DNA of 64,000 nt from Cedecea neteri. Its GTDB lineage: Bacteria > Pseudomonadota > Gammaproteobacteria > Enterobacterales > Enterobacteriaceae. The translations under genes were made by a program, and so were the position numbers. The notes under the pieces were generated by a model that did not search any database, was not told where the DNA came from, and saw nothing but the letters and a program-made list of their open reading frames with translations. Positions 50,754-60,261 of this stretch are shown piece after piece (positions within the stretch are counted from its first letter, which is position 1; each line of letters begins with the position of its first letter). The stretch is taken from NCBI RefSeq assembly GCF_000758325.1, contig NZ_CP009459.1, forward strand, positions 1,612,001 through 1,676,000, given 5' to 3'.

Positions 50754-52322
50754 TTATTTCGTGACGTTATCGTAATACACCATATCCGCATTCAGGCCCT
50801 GCTGGTAGCCTTTGATGTTATCGCGCACCACAACCTGAGTTTTACCCTGGTCAATAAACACGTATGGGGAGCTGCGCTGCAGCTCTTCCTGCAGTTTGGT
50901 ATAGAGATCTTTGCGTTTGGCCGGGTCAGCTTCTGCCACGGCCGCCAGCGTTTGTTTGTTCAGCTCCGGGATCTGCCAACCGTTCAGCCCGGCCACGGTG
51001 CTGGCTTTGCCGTCGTTATAGGCGAACGCGCTGGCGTTGGAGTGGGCGTCGAAGTAATCCGGGATCCACAGGCGAATGGCGGCCTGGTGCTGTTTCGCGC
51101 GCACGCGGGCATACACCTGGCTACCGGCGGCCGGCAGAAGATCAACCTTCACGCCGCCCTGGGCAAAGCTTGCCTGCATGGACTGAGCGATGGTGATAAA
51201 CGGCGGTTTGTTTTCCACATCCAGCGAGAAATGCGCGTCTTTGATGCCCGCTTTCGCCAGAATTTCTTTCGCTTTCGCCGGATCAAATTTGAACGGGGTG
51301 TTTTCCAGCGCGCCCGCGAAGCCGACCGGCAGGAAGCTCTGGTGAACGAAGTACTGACCTTTCAGCAGATCTTTAGTAATGCCCTGGTAATCCACCAGGT
51401 AGCGAGCCGCTTCCCACAGCGCCGGGTTTTTCAGCAGCGGGTTGGCGTTGTTGCCGACGTTAAACACCAGGTAGTTCTGCTCGGCTGAAGGAATGCTCAG
51501 CACCTTCACGCCCGGTTTGCCTTCCAGCGCGCTGGTCTGGTCAGACCCTAAATCGCGGGCGATGTCCGCGTCACCCTGCTGAATCAGCAGGCGGCGAGCG
51601 GCCGGATCGGGCACGTTTTTAATAATAATGTTCTTCACTTTTGGCGCATCGCCCGGTGATGTCGGGTTGGCATCCAGCACGATAGCCTGATGCGGCTGAT
51701 AGACGCGCATTTTGAACGGGCCGCTGCCGGCAGAGTGCATTTTTAGCCATTCGTTGCCGAAGTCACCGGCCTTCACGTTTGGCTCAACCGCTTTTTCATC
51801 CACGATAGATGCGATAGGCGTGGAAAGAATATTCAGCGCAACCGCCGGGCTGACGTCTGCGGTCCAGTGCACTTCCAGCGTATGGTCATCCACTTTCTTC
51901 AGCTGGCTGGCGATGTTGTCTGGCTGCCAGCCCAGTACGTTCAGGATAAAGGCCGGGGACTTGTTCAGCGTGACCGCGCGGGTGTAGGAGAAGATCACGT
52001 CCTCCGGGCGCAGCGGGTTGCCGGAGGCAAATTTAGCGTCCGGGCGCAGCTTGATGGTCAGTTTCTTATTGGCCGCATCGCCCTGCCAGCTGGCTGCCAG
52101 AATTGGCACGACTTTGGCCGGATCGGTGCGGTCTGCCTGCACCAGGCGCTGATAAAGACTCGGCACGGTCTGAATACTTGAGAGTTCGTTAGCTTCGGCC
52201 GGGTCAAGGCTGACGATGTCATCCAGCCCTTGAGCTACCACCAGGGTATCCGGCGGCGTGGCAGCGTGGGAAGCGGCAGACAGCGCCGCCAGCAGCAGTA
52301 ATGGCAGAACTTTTTTTTGCAT
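50754..52322 (-). CDS. Periplasmic substrate-binding protein, peptide/nickel/opine family 5
   Basis: 522 residues. A signal peptide (MQKKVLPLLLLAALSAASHA) precedes an SBP_bac_5 domain starting TLVVAQGLDDIVSLDPAEAN. The ligand cannot be told from sequence: peptides, nickel chelates, glutathione and opines all use this family. It heads the five-gene operon (binding protein, two permeases, two ATPases). The gap of 566 bases upstream (52323-52888) contains two palindromic repeats and the proP terminator but no gene. Confidence 0.9.
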   Translation of the reverse strand: MQKKVLPLLLLAALSAASHAATPPDTLVVAQGLDDIVSLDPAEANELSSIQTVPSLYQRLVQADRTDPAKVVPILAASWQGDAANKKLTIKLRPDAKFASGNPLRPEDVIFSYTRAVTLNKSPAFILNVLGWQPDNIASQLKKVDDHTLEVHWTADVSPAVALNILSTPIASIVDEKAVEPNVKAGDFGNEWLKMHSAGSGPFKMRVYQPHQAIVLDANPTSPGDAPKVKNIIIKNVPDPAARRLLIQQGDADIARDLGSDQTSALEGKPGVKVLSIPSAEQNYLVFNVGNNANPLLKNPALWEAARYLVDYQGITKDLLKGQYFVHQSFLPVGFAGALENTPFKFDPAKAKEILAKAGIKDAHFSLDVENKPPFITIAQSMQASFAQGGVKVDLLPAAGSQVYARVRAKQHQAAIRLWIPDYFDAHSNASAFAYNDGKASTVAGLNGWQIPELNKQTLAAVAEADPAKRKDLYTKLQEELQRSSPYVFIDQGKTQVVVRDNIKGYQQGLNADMVYYDNVTK

Positions 52323-52592
52323 GTGTGTACCCTGTAATGGTGTTTTTTATCGACTTTTCTCTGTGTATTTACGTTAGGTGAGTTATCTCAATTCACAAAG
52401 TCAAAATTGCGCTTTGCATATAAATATACGATATATCCAATGCGATAAAGTGCTGAGAACCCGAGGCTGGGTTTGCTTTCTGGAGGGGGTGTAGATATCC
52501 ACGATTATGCAGGTTCGGTTAAGTTTCCGTTCACTTCCACTTCTGTTTTATCTGTAGCTCCTGTAACCGCTGCGTTGCTTCTGGTTTTATTA

Positions 52593-52692
52593 CCCTCACC
52601 CTAGCCCTCTCCCGGAGGGAGAGGGAATAAACAATATCTCCCGTAACTTGTTTTCTCCCTCGCCCCCCTGGGGAGAGGGCCGGGGTGAGGGG
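52593..52692. repeat. Palindromic repeat copy between the ABC operon promoter and proP
   Basis: CCCTCACCCTAGCCCTCTCC at the left pairs with GGGAGAGGGCCGGGGTGAGG at the right, with an inner CTCTCCCGGAGGGAGAG hairpin. It has the same plan as the copy at 41277-41376. It lies about 300 bases upstream of the binding-protein gene. Confidence 0.85.
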
Positions 52693-52812
52693 GATAACAC
52701 GCGACCTGTGCTTTGAACGTGCAGGGGAAACAGATCTATGGGTGAACGGAAACATTTCGGAGTGACAGACTTCGCTTAAACGCTGTCTTGAAAAAGCAAA
52801 AGCCAAAAAAAA

Positions 52813-52836
52813 AGCCCCCACGCGCTGGTGAGGGCT
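52813..52836 (-). terminator. Intrinsic terminator of proP
   Basis: On the minus strand AGCCCTCACC-AGCGC-GTGGGGGCT forms a hairpin with mismatches and is followed directly by a run of eight or more T residues. Confidence 0.8.
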
Positions 52837-52848
52837 GTTCTGTTCATC

Positions 52849-52884
52849 CTCTCTCCCGCACGGGGAGAGGGTCAGGGTGAGGGG
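52849..52884. repeat. Half-copy of the CCCTCACCC palindromic repeat next to proP
   Basis: CTCTCTCCCGCACGGGGAGA continues to GGGTCAGGGTGAGGGG and ends four bases before the proP stop codon. Only one arm of the larger element is present. Confidence 0.8.
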
Positions 52885-52888
52885 AAGA

Positions 52889-54394
52889 TTACTCGTTGAT
52901 CCTTGGATGCTGCTGCACCAGCAGCGTTCGCTTCGCCTGCAGCTCTTCGATTTCCTTATCCAGGTCCTCGATTTTCTGCTCGATATTGTCGTGATGCTCC
53001 TGCACGATTTCTCGCGCTTCGGCAATATCAGACGCTGCTGGCGTCGCGCCTTTCAACGGCTTGTTGGCCGTTTCTTTCATGGTCACGGCGGTAATCAAGC
53101 CGATAACCGCCACCACCATCAGGTAGTAAGCTGGCATCATCAGATTTTGCGTACTCTCCACCAACCACGCGGCAAGCGTTGGCGTCAGGCCAGCAATTAA
53201 CACCGAAATGTTAAAGGCGCTCGCCAGGGCGCTGTAGCGAATATGGGTGGGGAACATCGCCGGCAGGGTTGAGGCCATCACGCCGATAAAGAAGTTCAGC
53301 ACCACGGCCAGCACCAGCAGACCGGCAAAAATAAGCCCAATGGCGCCACTGTTGATCAGCATAAAGGCCGGAATGGAGAGCAAGAACAGGCCAATACTGC
53401 CGAGGAACACGAACGGGCGGCGGCCAAAGCGGTCGCTAAGCAGGCCGATCATCGGCTGCACAAACAGCATCCCCACCATAATGGCGATGATGATCAGCAC
53501 CCCGTGCTCTTCCGAGTAATGCAGGTTGTGGGACAGGTAGCTCGGCATGTAGGTCAGCAGCATGTAATAGGTCACGTTGGTTGAAATAACCAGACCAATA
53601 CACACCAGCAGGCTGCGCCAGTGCTTGGTAGCGATCTCTTTGAACGAGACTTTTGGCCCTTCGGCCAGGCCTTCGCGATCGCCTTGCTCCATTTTTTCAA
53701 CGTGCTGCTGGAACGCCGGGGTTTCTTCCAGCGCATGGCGCAGATAAAGCCCGATGATACCTAACGGCAGCGCGAGGAAGAACGGAATACGCCAGCCCCA
53801 GTCGAGGAAGTTTTCTTCGCCGACGATGGCGGTAATCAGCACCACCACGCCCGCGCCGCAGACGAACCCGGCTATCGAACCGAAGTCCAGCCAGCTGCCC
53901 ATAAAGCCGCGTTTACGGTCGGGAGAGTACTCGGCGACGAAAATAGATGCCCCGGTATATTCCCCGCCGACCGAGAAGCCCTGGGCCATTTTTGCCAGCA
54001 GCAGCAGGATAGGTGCCCAGATGCCGATAGTGGCGTAGGACGGGATAAGCCCGATGGCAAACGTACTGAGCGACATGATGACAATGGTGATAGCCAGGAT
54101 TTTCTGACGACCGTATTTATCCCCTAGCATCCCGAAGAACAGCCCGCCGAGCGGACGAATCAGGAAAGGAACAGAGAAGGTCCCCAGGGCGGCAATCATC
54201 TGCACGCTAGGGCTGGCGTCCGGGAAGAAGACTTTACCCAGCGCGTAAGCAACAAAACCGTAAACACCGAAATCAAACCATTCCATCGCGTTGCCCAGTG
54301 AAGCGGCAGTGATGGCTTTTTTCAGACGCGCATCGTCAATGATGGTGACGTCACTGACCTTGATCGGTCTGACTTTCTTTTTCCTTTTTAGCAT
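52889..54394 (-). CDS. proP: ProP, osmosensing proline/glycine betaine/ectoine H+ symporter
   Basis: 501 residues, one longer than E. coli ProP and nearly identical through the MFS core (AITAASLGNAMEWFDFGVYG, MAQGFSVGGEYTGASIFVAE). Twelve helices are predicted. The C-terminal antiparallel coiled coil used in osmosensing is intact (HHDNIEQKIEDLDKEIEELQ, ending VQQHPRINE). It takes up compatible solutes on osmotic upshift. In E. coli the gene lies elsewhere; here it is divergent from aer. Confidence 0.96.
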   Translation of the reverse strand: MLKRKKKVRPIKVSDVTIIDDARLKKAITAASLGNAMEWFDFGVYGFVAYALGKVFFPDASPSVQMIAALGTFSVPFLIRPLGGLFFGMLGDKYGRQKILAITIVIMSLSTFAIGLIPSYATIGIWAPILLLLAKMAQGFSVGGEYTGASIFVAEYSPDRKRGFMGSWLDFGSIAGFVCGAGVVVLITAIVGEENFLDWGWRIPFFLALPLGIIGLYLRHALEETPAFQQHVEKMEQGDREGLAEGPKVSFKEIATKHWRSLLVCIGLVISTNVTYYMLLTYMPSYLSHNLHYSEEHGVLIIIAIMVGMLFVQPMIGLLSDRFGRRPFVFLGSIGLFLLSIPAFMLINSGAIGLIFAGLLVLAVVLNFFIGVMASTLPAMFPTHIRYSALASAFNISVLIAGLTPTLAAWLVESTQNLMMPAYYLMVVAVIGLITAVTMKETANKPLKGATPAASDIAEAREIVQEHHDNIEQKIEDLDKEIEELQAKRTLLVQQHPRINE

Positions 54395-54592
54395 TCTTTA
54401 TCCTCGTGTTTTCCTTGCGGGGGTAAAAATTCCCTCTGTAAGTGTAGTGCGCCGCGCAATAAGCGCTGGTGAAAACTGCAGCACTCAGATGAGGCGGCAA
54501 TGAAGCGAAGTGAAAAGTAATAACCTATTGAAACTATGTGAAGTGCAATGCTTAAACTAGTCTCATAAATTATGTGGCTAATACTTAGAACT

Positions 54593-54606
54593 GTGATCAA
54601 TATCAA
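54593..54606. promoter_or_regulatory. FNR-like box between proP and aer
   Basis: GTGAT-N4-ATCAA matches the FNR consensus TTGAT-N4-ATCAA at nine of ten positions. It lies just upstream of the aer sigma28-like promoter. A CRP reading (TGTGA-N6-TCAAA) is also possible and would suit proP. Confidence 0.5.
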
Positions 54607-54616
54607 ATTTTTTAAC

Positions 54617-54643
54617 TAAAGTAAAATTTCGCTACGCCGAAAT
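54617..54643 (+). promoter_or_regulatory. sigma28-like promoter of aer
   Basis: TAAA (54617-54620), 15 bases, GCCGAAAT (54636-54643). The -35 and spacing are exact and the -10 differs from GCCGATAA at two positions. It lies 55 bases before the aer start. Confidence 0.7.
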
Positions 54644-54698
54644 AACATGCATACCACCAAAGAATTAACATCTGGATAACCTCTCAAAGGGAGTTGCT

Positions 54699-56219
54699 AT
54701 GTCCGCCCATGTGCCGGTCACCCAGCGTGAATACACGCTTGATGACGATACGACCCTGATGTCCACCACCGATCTGAAAAGTTACATTACGCACGCGAAC
54801 GATACCTTCGTGCAGGTCAGTGGCTACTCGCTACATGAGCTAAGCGGCGCCGCGCACAACCTCGTGCGACATCCCGACATGCCTAAAGCGGCCTTTGCCG
54901 ATATGTGGTTCACCCTGCAGCAGGGCGAGCCGTGGACGGGCATCGTGAAAAACCGCCGTAAAAACGGTGACCATTACTGGGTACGTGCCAACGCGGTGCC
55001 GGTGGTGCGTCACGGTAAAACCACCGGCTACATGTCTATCCGCACTAAAGCCTCGGCGGAAGAGATCGCCGCCGCTGAGCCGCTCTACAAGGCGCTGAAC
55101 GAAGGCCGCAGCAACAAGATCGTTTATAAAGGCCTGGTGCTACGTAAAGGGTTGTTCGGCAAGCTGCCGACTATGTCCCTGCGCTGGCGTATTCGCGGGT
55201 TAATGAGCGGTTTGTTCGTCCTGCTGATGGCCTCGGCGTTTGCTCTCGGACAAAGCCCGCTGCAAATGTTAGCCATCGCGGCATTCACCGCCTTTGCCTG
55301 CGCATTGCTGGAGTGGCAAATTGCCCGCCCGCTGGAAAACGTGGCCCGCCAGGCCCTGGAAGTGGCCACCGGCAACAGCCATCGCGTGAAACACCTTCAG
55401 CGCAGCGATGAAATTGGGGTGATCCTGCGCTCCATCGGCCAGCTTGGGCTGATGTGCCGCTGGCTTATCAACGACGTTAGCAGCCAGGTGGCGAACGTGC
55501 GCAGCGGCAGCGAGGCGATGGCGAAAGGCAATGACGACCTGAATGAACGTACCCGCCAGACGGTGGTTAACGTGCAGCAAACGGTGGCGACCATGAACCA
55601 AATGGCGGCGTCGGTACAGACTAACTCAGAAACCGCCTCGGCGGCAGACAAGCTTTCCAGCTCCGCCAGCGATGCGGCGGCGCAGGGCGGCCAGGCGATG
55701 GAAACCGTGGTCACCACCATGGACGACATTGCCGACAGCACCCAGCGCATCGGCTCCATCACCAGCCTGATTAACGACATCGCTTTCCAGACCAATATCC
55801 TGGCGCTTAACGCGGCGGTAGAGGCGGCTCGCGCCGGTGAGCAGGGCAAAGGGTTTGCCGTGGTGGCCGGGGAAGTCCGCAACCTGGCGCAGCGTAGCGC
55901 CAGCGCGGCGAATGACATCCGCAAGCTGATTGACGCCAGCGCCAGCAAGGTGCAGTCCGGCACGGTGCAGGTACACGAGGCGGGGCGCACCATGCAGGAT
56001 ATTGTGGCTCAGGTGCAGAACGTCACTCAGCTTCTCGGACAGATAAGCCACGCTACGTCAGAGCAGGCCGATGGCCTGGCGGACATTACCCGCGCGGTGG
56101 CAGAACTGAACGCGATAACACAGAAAAACGCTGCGCTGGTGGAAGAGGGCGCCCAGGTGTCGGCGATGGTGAAGCACCGCGCCACCCGCCTGCAGGATGC
56201 AGTCACGGTCCTGGGTTAA
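54699..56219 (+). CDS. aer: Aer, FAD-PAS aerotaxis receptor
   Basis: 506 residues, the E. coli Aer length. An N-terminal PAS domain (about 20-120, with [20 protein letters not shown] and [19 protein letters not shown]) binds FAD. A membrane hairpin (about 165-205) precedes a HAMP domain and the chemoreceptor signalling tip [20 protein letters not shown]. It senses cellular redox state or electron transport and steers cells toward oxygen. It has no periplasmic ligand domain, as expected. Confidence 0.96.
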   Translation: MSAHVPVTQREYTLDDDTTLMSTTDLKSYITHANDTFVQVSGYSLHELSGAAHNLVRHPDMPKAAFADMWFTLQQGEPWTGIVKNRRKNGDHYWVRANAVPVVRHGKTTGYMSIRTKASAEEIAAAEPLYKALNEGRSNKIVYKGLVLRKGLFGKLPTMSLRWRIRGLMSGLFVLLMASAFALGQSPLQMLAIAAFTAFACALLEWQIARPLENVARQALEVATGNSHRVKHLQRSDEIGVILRSIGQLGLMCRWLINDVSSQVANVRSGSEAMAKGNDDLNERTRQTVVNVQQTVATMNQMAASVQTNSETASAADKLSSSASDAAAQGGQAMETVVTTMDDIADSTQRIGSITSLINDIAFQTNILALNAAVEAARAGEQGKGFAVVAGEVRNLAQRSASAANDIRKLIDASASKVQSGTVQVHEAGRTMQDIVAQVQNVTQLLGQISHATSEQADGLADITRAVAELNAITQKNAALVEEGAQVSAMVKHRATRLQDAVTVLG

Positions 56220-56233
56220 GGCGTTTTAGGCAG

Positions 56234-56941
56234 TTAGCCAGCGCTATCCGGCTGGCTCCGCTTATACAGACGGCGAGGGTGACCAATCTTGCCGTATAGC
56301 ATTTCAACGCTGAGAAAGCCTTTCTCAACGCAGTGTTCAAGGTAGCGGCGGGCGGTGGTTTTGCTGAGTTTGGTTTCGCTGACCACGTCGTCTACTGAGA
56401 AACAGCGCTGGGCCTCGGCTTCGCGAAACAGGCGCTGGACGAGCTCCAGTGTGTTCTCCTCGATACCTTTGCTGCCCGCATCCAGCGGGGCGTTACGCGC
56501 CTGTAGCTCGTAAAGCTTATCGACGTTCTGCTGATCCACCACCTTCCATTCACGCTGCTGCTGGCTGAACTGTACGAAGCGCTCCAGCGAGTGGCTCAGG
56601 CGTTTCCACGAGACCGGCTTGAGGATGTAATCAAACGCGCCGCTGCGAATCGCCTGGCTGCAGGTGTCCATGTCGCTGGCGGCAGTGATGAAGATCACCG
56701 AGCAGGCGTGCTGTTTTAACAGGTCGCTGCCAAACAGCGTGATGCCTTTCCCGTCCGGCAAATAGTTATCCAGCAGGATAAGCTGCGGCTGCTTTTCCAG
56801 CATCAGGCGCTGGGCGGCCGCCAGGCTGTTGGCTATTCCCACCAGGTGCAGGTGGGGGTGCTTATCAATCAGCTCCGCGTGAAGTTCGGCCAGCTCGCTC
56901 TCATCCTCCACGATAAGCACGTTAATCATTTCATTTTGCAT
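56234..56941 (-). CDS. citB: CitB/DpiA-type response regulator of citrate fermentation
   Basis: 235 residues from the ATG at 56941 (MQNEMINVLIVEDESELAEL); a TTG two codons earlier is possible. The receiver domain has Asp58 (LILLDNYLPDGKG) and Lys in ILKPVSW. The C-terminal helix-turn-helix (SVDDVVSETKLSKTTARRYL) is of the CitB/DcuR class. It should activate the divergent citS-like operon when the kinase senses citrate. It follows citA after 11 bases. Confidence 0.93.
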   Translation of the reverse strand: MQNEMINVLIVEDESELAELHAELIDKHPHLHLVGIANSLAAAQRLMLEKQPQLILLDNYLPDGKGITLFGSDLLKQHACSVIFITAASDMDTCSQAIRSGAFDYILKPVSWKRLSHSLERFVQFSQQQREWKVVDQQNVDKLYELQARNAPLDAGSKGIEENTLELVQRLFREAEAQRCFSVDDVVSETKLSKTTARRYLEHCVEKGFLSVEMLYGKIGHPRRLYKRSQPDSAG

Positions 56942-56952
56942 ACTCAAAAGCC

Positions 56953-58569
56953 TTACGTTGGGCTGAGGTCGCTCCCCGGAACGACAACATCTGGAATAAA
57001 TACTGAGAACACGGTGCCGCTCGGCAGGTTATCGGAAACTTCCACGGTGCCCTTCGCCAGCGCGACGTAGCTGGCAATAAGGTGCAGGCCGAGCCCGTGG
57101 TCGCCGTGGGTTTTGGTGGTAACGCCCGGCGTGAAAATATGGTCACGCAGTTCAGGCGCAATGCCGACGCCGTGGTCGGCCACCTCGATGACCAGCTCCC
57201 GGTCGTTTATCACGATATAGACTTCCACCGGCTGGTGCTCGCCTTCGGCGCGTTGGGTCGCCTCGATGGCGTTATCCAGCAGGTTACCAATAATCGAAAT
57301 CAGTTCGGATTCCGGCACGTTGGTCGGCATCCTCGCCATGCTGCAGGCCGGATCGAACGCCAGCGACACGCCTTTCTCGCGCGCTCTGGCGTATTTCCCC
57401 AGCAGCAGCCCGCACAGCGTAGCGGAGCAGAAGCGCGCGGAGACAAAATCCAGCACTTCCTGGGCGTGCTCGGACTGCGCTTTGATATAGCGTTTGGCGT
57501 CATCGTAGCGGGCCATGTGCAGCAGCCCGGCAAGGGTTGCCATGCGGTTAAGCTGCTCGTGCCGCATAATGCGCAGGTTGTCCACGTAGCGTTTCACCTG
57601 GCTGAGCTGGAAGCTCAGGCTATCAATATCTTTGCGGTCGCGGAAGGTGATCACCCAGCCCTGCAGTACGCCCTCAAGCTCGATGCGCACGCGGCTGGCA
57701 AGTACGCTGAGATCGTTAAAGGCGCAGATTTCATCGTGGGTATCGCGCGCCAGCATGACTTCGGGATCGAAGAACGTCACCGGCTGGATCACCTCGGCAA
57801 TCTGCTTGCCGCGGATCTCGCGCGAAGGCTGTTCCAGGCCTAGCAGTTTCTTCGCCGCCTTGTTGATCACCTCGATCTGCGAATGGCTGTCGATGGCGAT
57901 CACGCCTTCGTAGATCGATTCCATCATCGCTTTTTGCTGGCGCACCAGCAGGCTGATCTGCCGCGGCTCCAGCGAGAACATTTGCCTTTTGATACTGCGG
58001 GTGAAGTACCAGGAAAAGATAAACAGCGCCAGCAGCAAAATGATCGCTGCCAGCAGGATGTTGATCACCTTGCCGGACGTGACGTCATCGAGGTAGCTCT
58101 TCAGGTAGCCCACTGACACAATGCCAATGACTTTGCCGTGCTGGTCGAAGATCGGGGCTTTACTGCGCAGCGACAGGCCGAGGCCGCCTTTGCGCAGCGT
58201 GGTGATGCTTTTGCCCTGCAGCACTTCCTCGTTATCGCCGCCGACCAGCGTTTTGCCCACGCGGTCGGCATGCACGGAATGATAAAGATGAATGCCGTGC
58301 TCGTCGCCGATGACGATAAAACTGGCATCGCTATGCACGACCAGCTTTTGCATAAAATTGTGTATTGCCGGAATATCTTTTTTTTCCACCGACTCCTGCA
58401 GGGTAGGAATTAAGGCAATCTCTTCCGCCTGAATTCTCGCCCGGGTACTCATTTCCTGATAAAGCTGGCGGCCGACGTCGAAATAGTAATAGGTTCCGAG
58501 CATGGCAAAGAGCACGGAAAAAAAGGCAACCAGGTAGATAAATAAGCGTATCTGAAAGGACACTTTCAT
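56953..58569 (-). CDS. citA: CitA/DpiB-type citrate sensor histidine kinase
   Basis: 538 residues. Transmembrane helix 1 (about 9-29), a periplasmic PAS/PDC domain (about 40-160) with the ligand-site segment HADRVGKTLVGGDNEEVLQG and SLRSKAPIFDQHGKVIGIVS, helix 2 (about 167-189), a cytoplasmic PAS domain (about 210-310), phospho-acceptor His337 (RIMRHEQLNRMATLAGLLHM) and the ATPase boxes NLLDNAIEAT and DHGVGIAPELRDHIF. It senses citrate in the periplasm. It is transcribed away from citS. Confidence 0.93.
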   Translation of the reverse strand: MKVSFQIRLFIYLVAFFSVLFAMLGTYYYFDVGRQLYQEMSTRARIQAEEIALIPTLQESVEKKDIPAIHNFMQKLVVHSDASFIVIGDEHGIHLYHSVHADRVGKTLVGGDNEEVLQGKSITTLRKGGLGLSLRSKAPIFDQHGKVIGIVSVGYLKSYLDDVTSGKVINILLAAIILLLALFIFSWYFTRSIKRQMFSLEPRQISLLVRQQKAMMESIYEGVIAIDSHSQIEVINKAAKKLLGLEQPSREIRGKQIAEVIQPVTFFDPEVMLARDTHDEICAFNDLSVLASRVRIELEGVLQGWVITFRDRKDIDSLSFQLSQVKRYVDNLRIMRHEQLNRMATLAGLLHMARYDDAKRYIKAQSEHAQEVLDFVSARFCSATLCGLLLGKYARAREKGVSLAFDPACSMARMPTNVPESELISIIGNLLDNAIEATQRAEGEHQPVEVYIVINDRELVIEVADHGVGIAPELRDHIFTPGVTTKTHGDHGLGLHLIASYVALAKGTVEVSDNLPSGTVFSVFIPDVVVPGSDLSPT

Positions 58570-58728
58570 AGGCCGGGCGTGTATTCAGTGAGGCAAAACG
58601 GCAGCTTAACACCGATACCCCGCTGGCGGCGCGGCTTTGAACGAAAGTTTGAACAACCTCACGCAACGGCACTTTTCGTTAATTTAAGCGAATTTTTCGC
58701 ACTCTCTTAAGGTTTGTCTAAGCCTGGA

Positions 58729-58765
58729 ATAAAAACCATAAAAACCACGGCATAATAAAAACCAT
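58729..58765. repeat. Three direct ATAAAAACCA repeats in the citA-citS promoter region
   Basis: ATAAAAACCAT at 58729-58739, ATAAAAACCA at 58738-58747 and ATAAAAACCAT at 58755-58765. They lie in the 304-base divergent region 58570-58873, about 110-145 bases before citS. Arrayed AT-rich half-sites suit CitB/DpiA binding, which is an inference. The rest of the gap is AT-rich without other clear boxes. Confidence 0.6.
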
Positions 58766-58806
58766 TAACGTCATAGATGCCTTTAAATTAACGGTTTTAA
58801 TCTGCT

Positions 58807-58826
58807 ACCCCTCACATTACAGGGGT
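58807..58826. repeat. Inverted repeat in the leader of the citS operon
   Basis: ACCCCT (58807-58812) pairs with AGGGGT (58821-58826) across eight bases. It is 47 bases before the citS start. It may be an operator or an mRNA hairpin; no T-run follows. Confidence 0.4.
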
Positions 58827-58873
58827 ATTTAATCTTTTAGTCTGCCCCGACAAATTAAAATAAGGGGCTTGAT

Positions 58874-60238
58874 ATGAGCACGACCGATGATTCCTACAAC
58901 ATCATTCCTGAATCCATTGATATTAATAAGCCGACTCTCAAAGAGCGCTGGTGGCATATTCTCGACAGCTGGAAAGTGGGGATCATCCCGCTGCCGCTGT
59001 TTGTGCTGGCAGGGGCGCTGATCGCCATCGACTGCCTCGGCGGCAAACTGCCGAGCGACATCGTGGTGATGGTGGCGACGCTGGCCTTCTTCGGCTTCGC
59101 CTGCGGCGAGTTTGGTAAACGCCTGCCGGTGATCGGCAAAATGGGCGCCGCCGCAATCTGCGCCACGTTCATTCCTTCCGCGCTGGTGTACTACGGCCTG
59201 CTGCCGGACGTGGTGGTGGAGTCCACCACCAAATTCTATAAATCCACCAACATCCTTTACCTCTACATCTGCTGCATTATCGTCGGCAGCATCATGAGCA
59301 TGAACCGCACCACGCTGATTCAGGGCTTCCTGCGCATCTTCTTCCCGATGCTGTGCGGCGAAGTGGTGGGCATGATTGTTGGCATGGGCGTTGGCCTGGC
59401 GCTGGGCCTTGAGCCGTTCCAGATCTTCTTCTTCCTGATCCTGCCGATCATGGCAGGGGGCGTCGGGGAAGGGGCGATCCCACTTTCCATCGGCTACGCC
59501 ACCCTGCTGCATATGGATCAGGGCGTGGCGCTGGGGCGCATTCTGCCTATCGTGATGCTGGGCAGCCTGACGGCGATCGTTATCTCCGGCTGCCTGAATC
59601 AGCTGGGGAAACGCTTCCCGCACCTGACCGGCGAAGGCGAACTGATGCCGGGTAAAACCAGCCAGGGTGAAAAAGAGCAAACCGCCGCCCTGTTCAACGG
59701 TAAAGCAGACGTGACCACTATCGCGTCCGGCGCGCTGCTGGCGGTACTGCTCTACATGGTGGGCATGCTGCTGCACAAACTGATTGGCCTGCCGGCTCCG
59801 GTCGGGATGCTGTTTGTCGCGGTGCTGATCAAGCTTTGCCATGGCGTTTCCCCCCGCATGCTGGCGGGCTCGCAGGTGGTTTATAAATTCTTCCAGACCG
59901 CCGTGACCTACCCAATCCTGTTTGCCGTGGGCGTAGCCATCACACCGTGGAACGAGCTGGTTGACGCTTTCACCATCACCAATCTGCTGGTCATCGTCAG
60001 CACCGTCAGCGCGCTGGTGGCGACCGGTTTCTTCGTCGGTAAAAAAATCGGCATGCATCCTATCGATGTGGCCATTGTGTCCTGTTGCCAGAGCGGGCAG
60101 GGCGGGACCGGCGACGTCGCCATTCTGACCGCCGGTAACCGCATGTCGCTGATGCCGTTCGCCCAGATTGCAACCCGCATCGGCGGGGCGATCAACGTCT
60201 CGGTGGCGCTGCTGGTGCTTGGCAACTTTCTTGTCTGA
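58874..60238 (+). CDS. 2-hydroxycarboxylate transporter family (CitS/CitW/CimH/MaeN-like) citrate or malate carrier
   Basis: 454 residues with about 11 transmembrane helices. The two re-entrant-loop glycine motifs of the 2HCT family are present: GGVGEGAIPLSIGYATLLHM and GQGGTGDVAILTAGNRMSLM. The conserved carboxylate-binding arginine is expected in the C-terminal ATRIGGAIN. The first loop reads GVGEG rather than the GGGNG of Klebsiella CitS, closer to MaeN, CimH and CitW. It may therefore exchange citrate with acetate or take malate. It heads the citrate operon and faces citA. Confidence 0.88.
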   Translation: MSTTDDSYNIIPESIDINKPTLKERWWHILDSWKVGIIPLPLFVLAGALIAIDCLGGKLPSDIVVMVATLAFFGFACGEFGKRLPVIGKMGAAAICATFIPSALVYYGLLPDVVVESTTKFYKSTNILYLYICCIIVGSIMSMNRTTLIQGFLRIFFPMLCGEVVGMIVGMGVGLALGLEPFQIFFFLILPIMAGGVGEGAIPLSIGYATLLHMDQGVALGRILPIVMLGSLTAIVISGCLNQLGKRFPHLTGEGELMPGKTSQGEKEQTAALFNGKADVTTIASGALLAVLLYMVGMLLHKLIGLPAPVGMLFVAVLIKLCHGVSPRMLAGSQVVYKFFQTAVTYPILFAVGVAITPWNELVDAFTITNLLVIVSTVSALVATGFFVGKKIGMHPIDVAIVSCCQSGQGGTGDVAILTAGNRMSLMPFAQIATRIGGAINVSVALLVLGNFLV

Positions 60239-60261
60239 CTTTTGATTAACCAGGAACTGTT

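Noticed and set aside
58829-60058. Long antisense open frame opposite the citrate carrier (409 codons)
   Set aside because: It is His/Gln/Arg-rich with no recognisable domain and lies exactly opposite a well-supported transporter gene; it is a GC-rich shadow frame.
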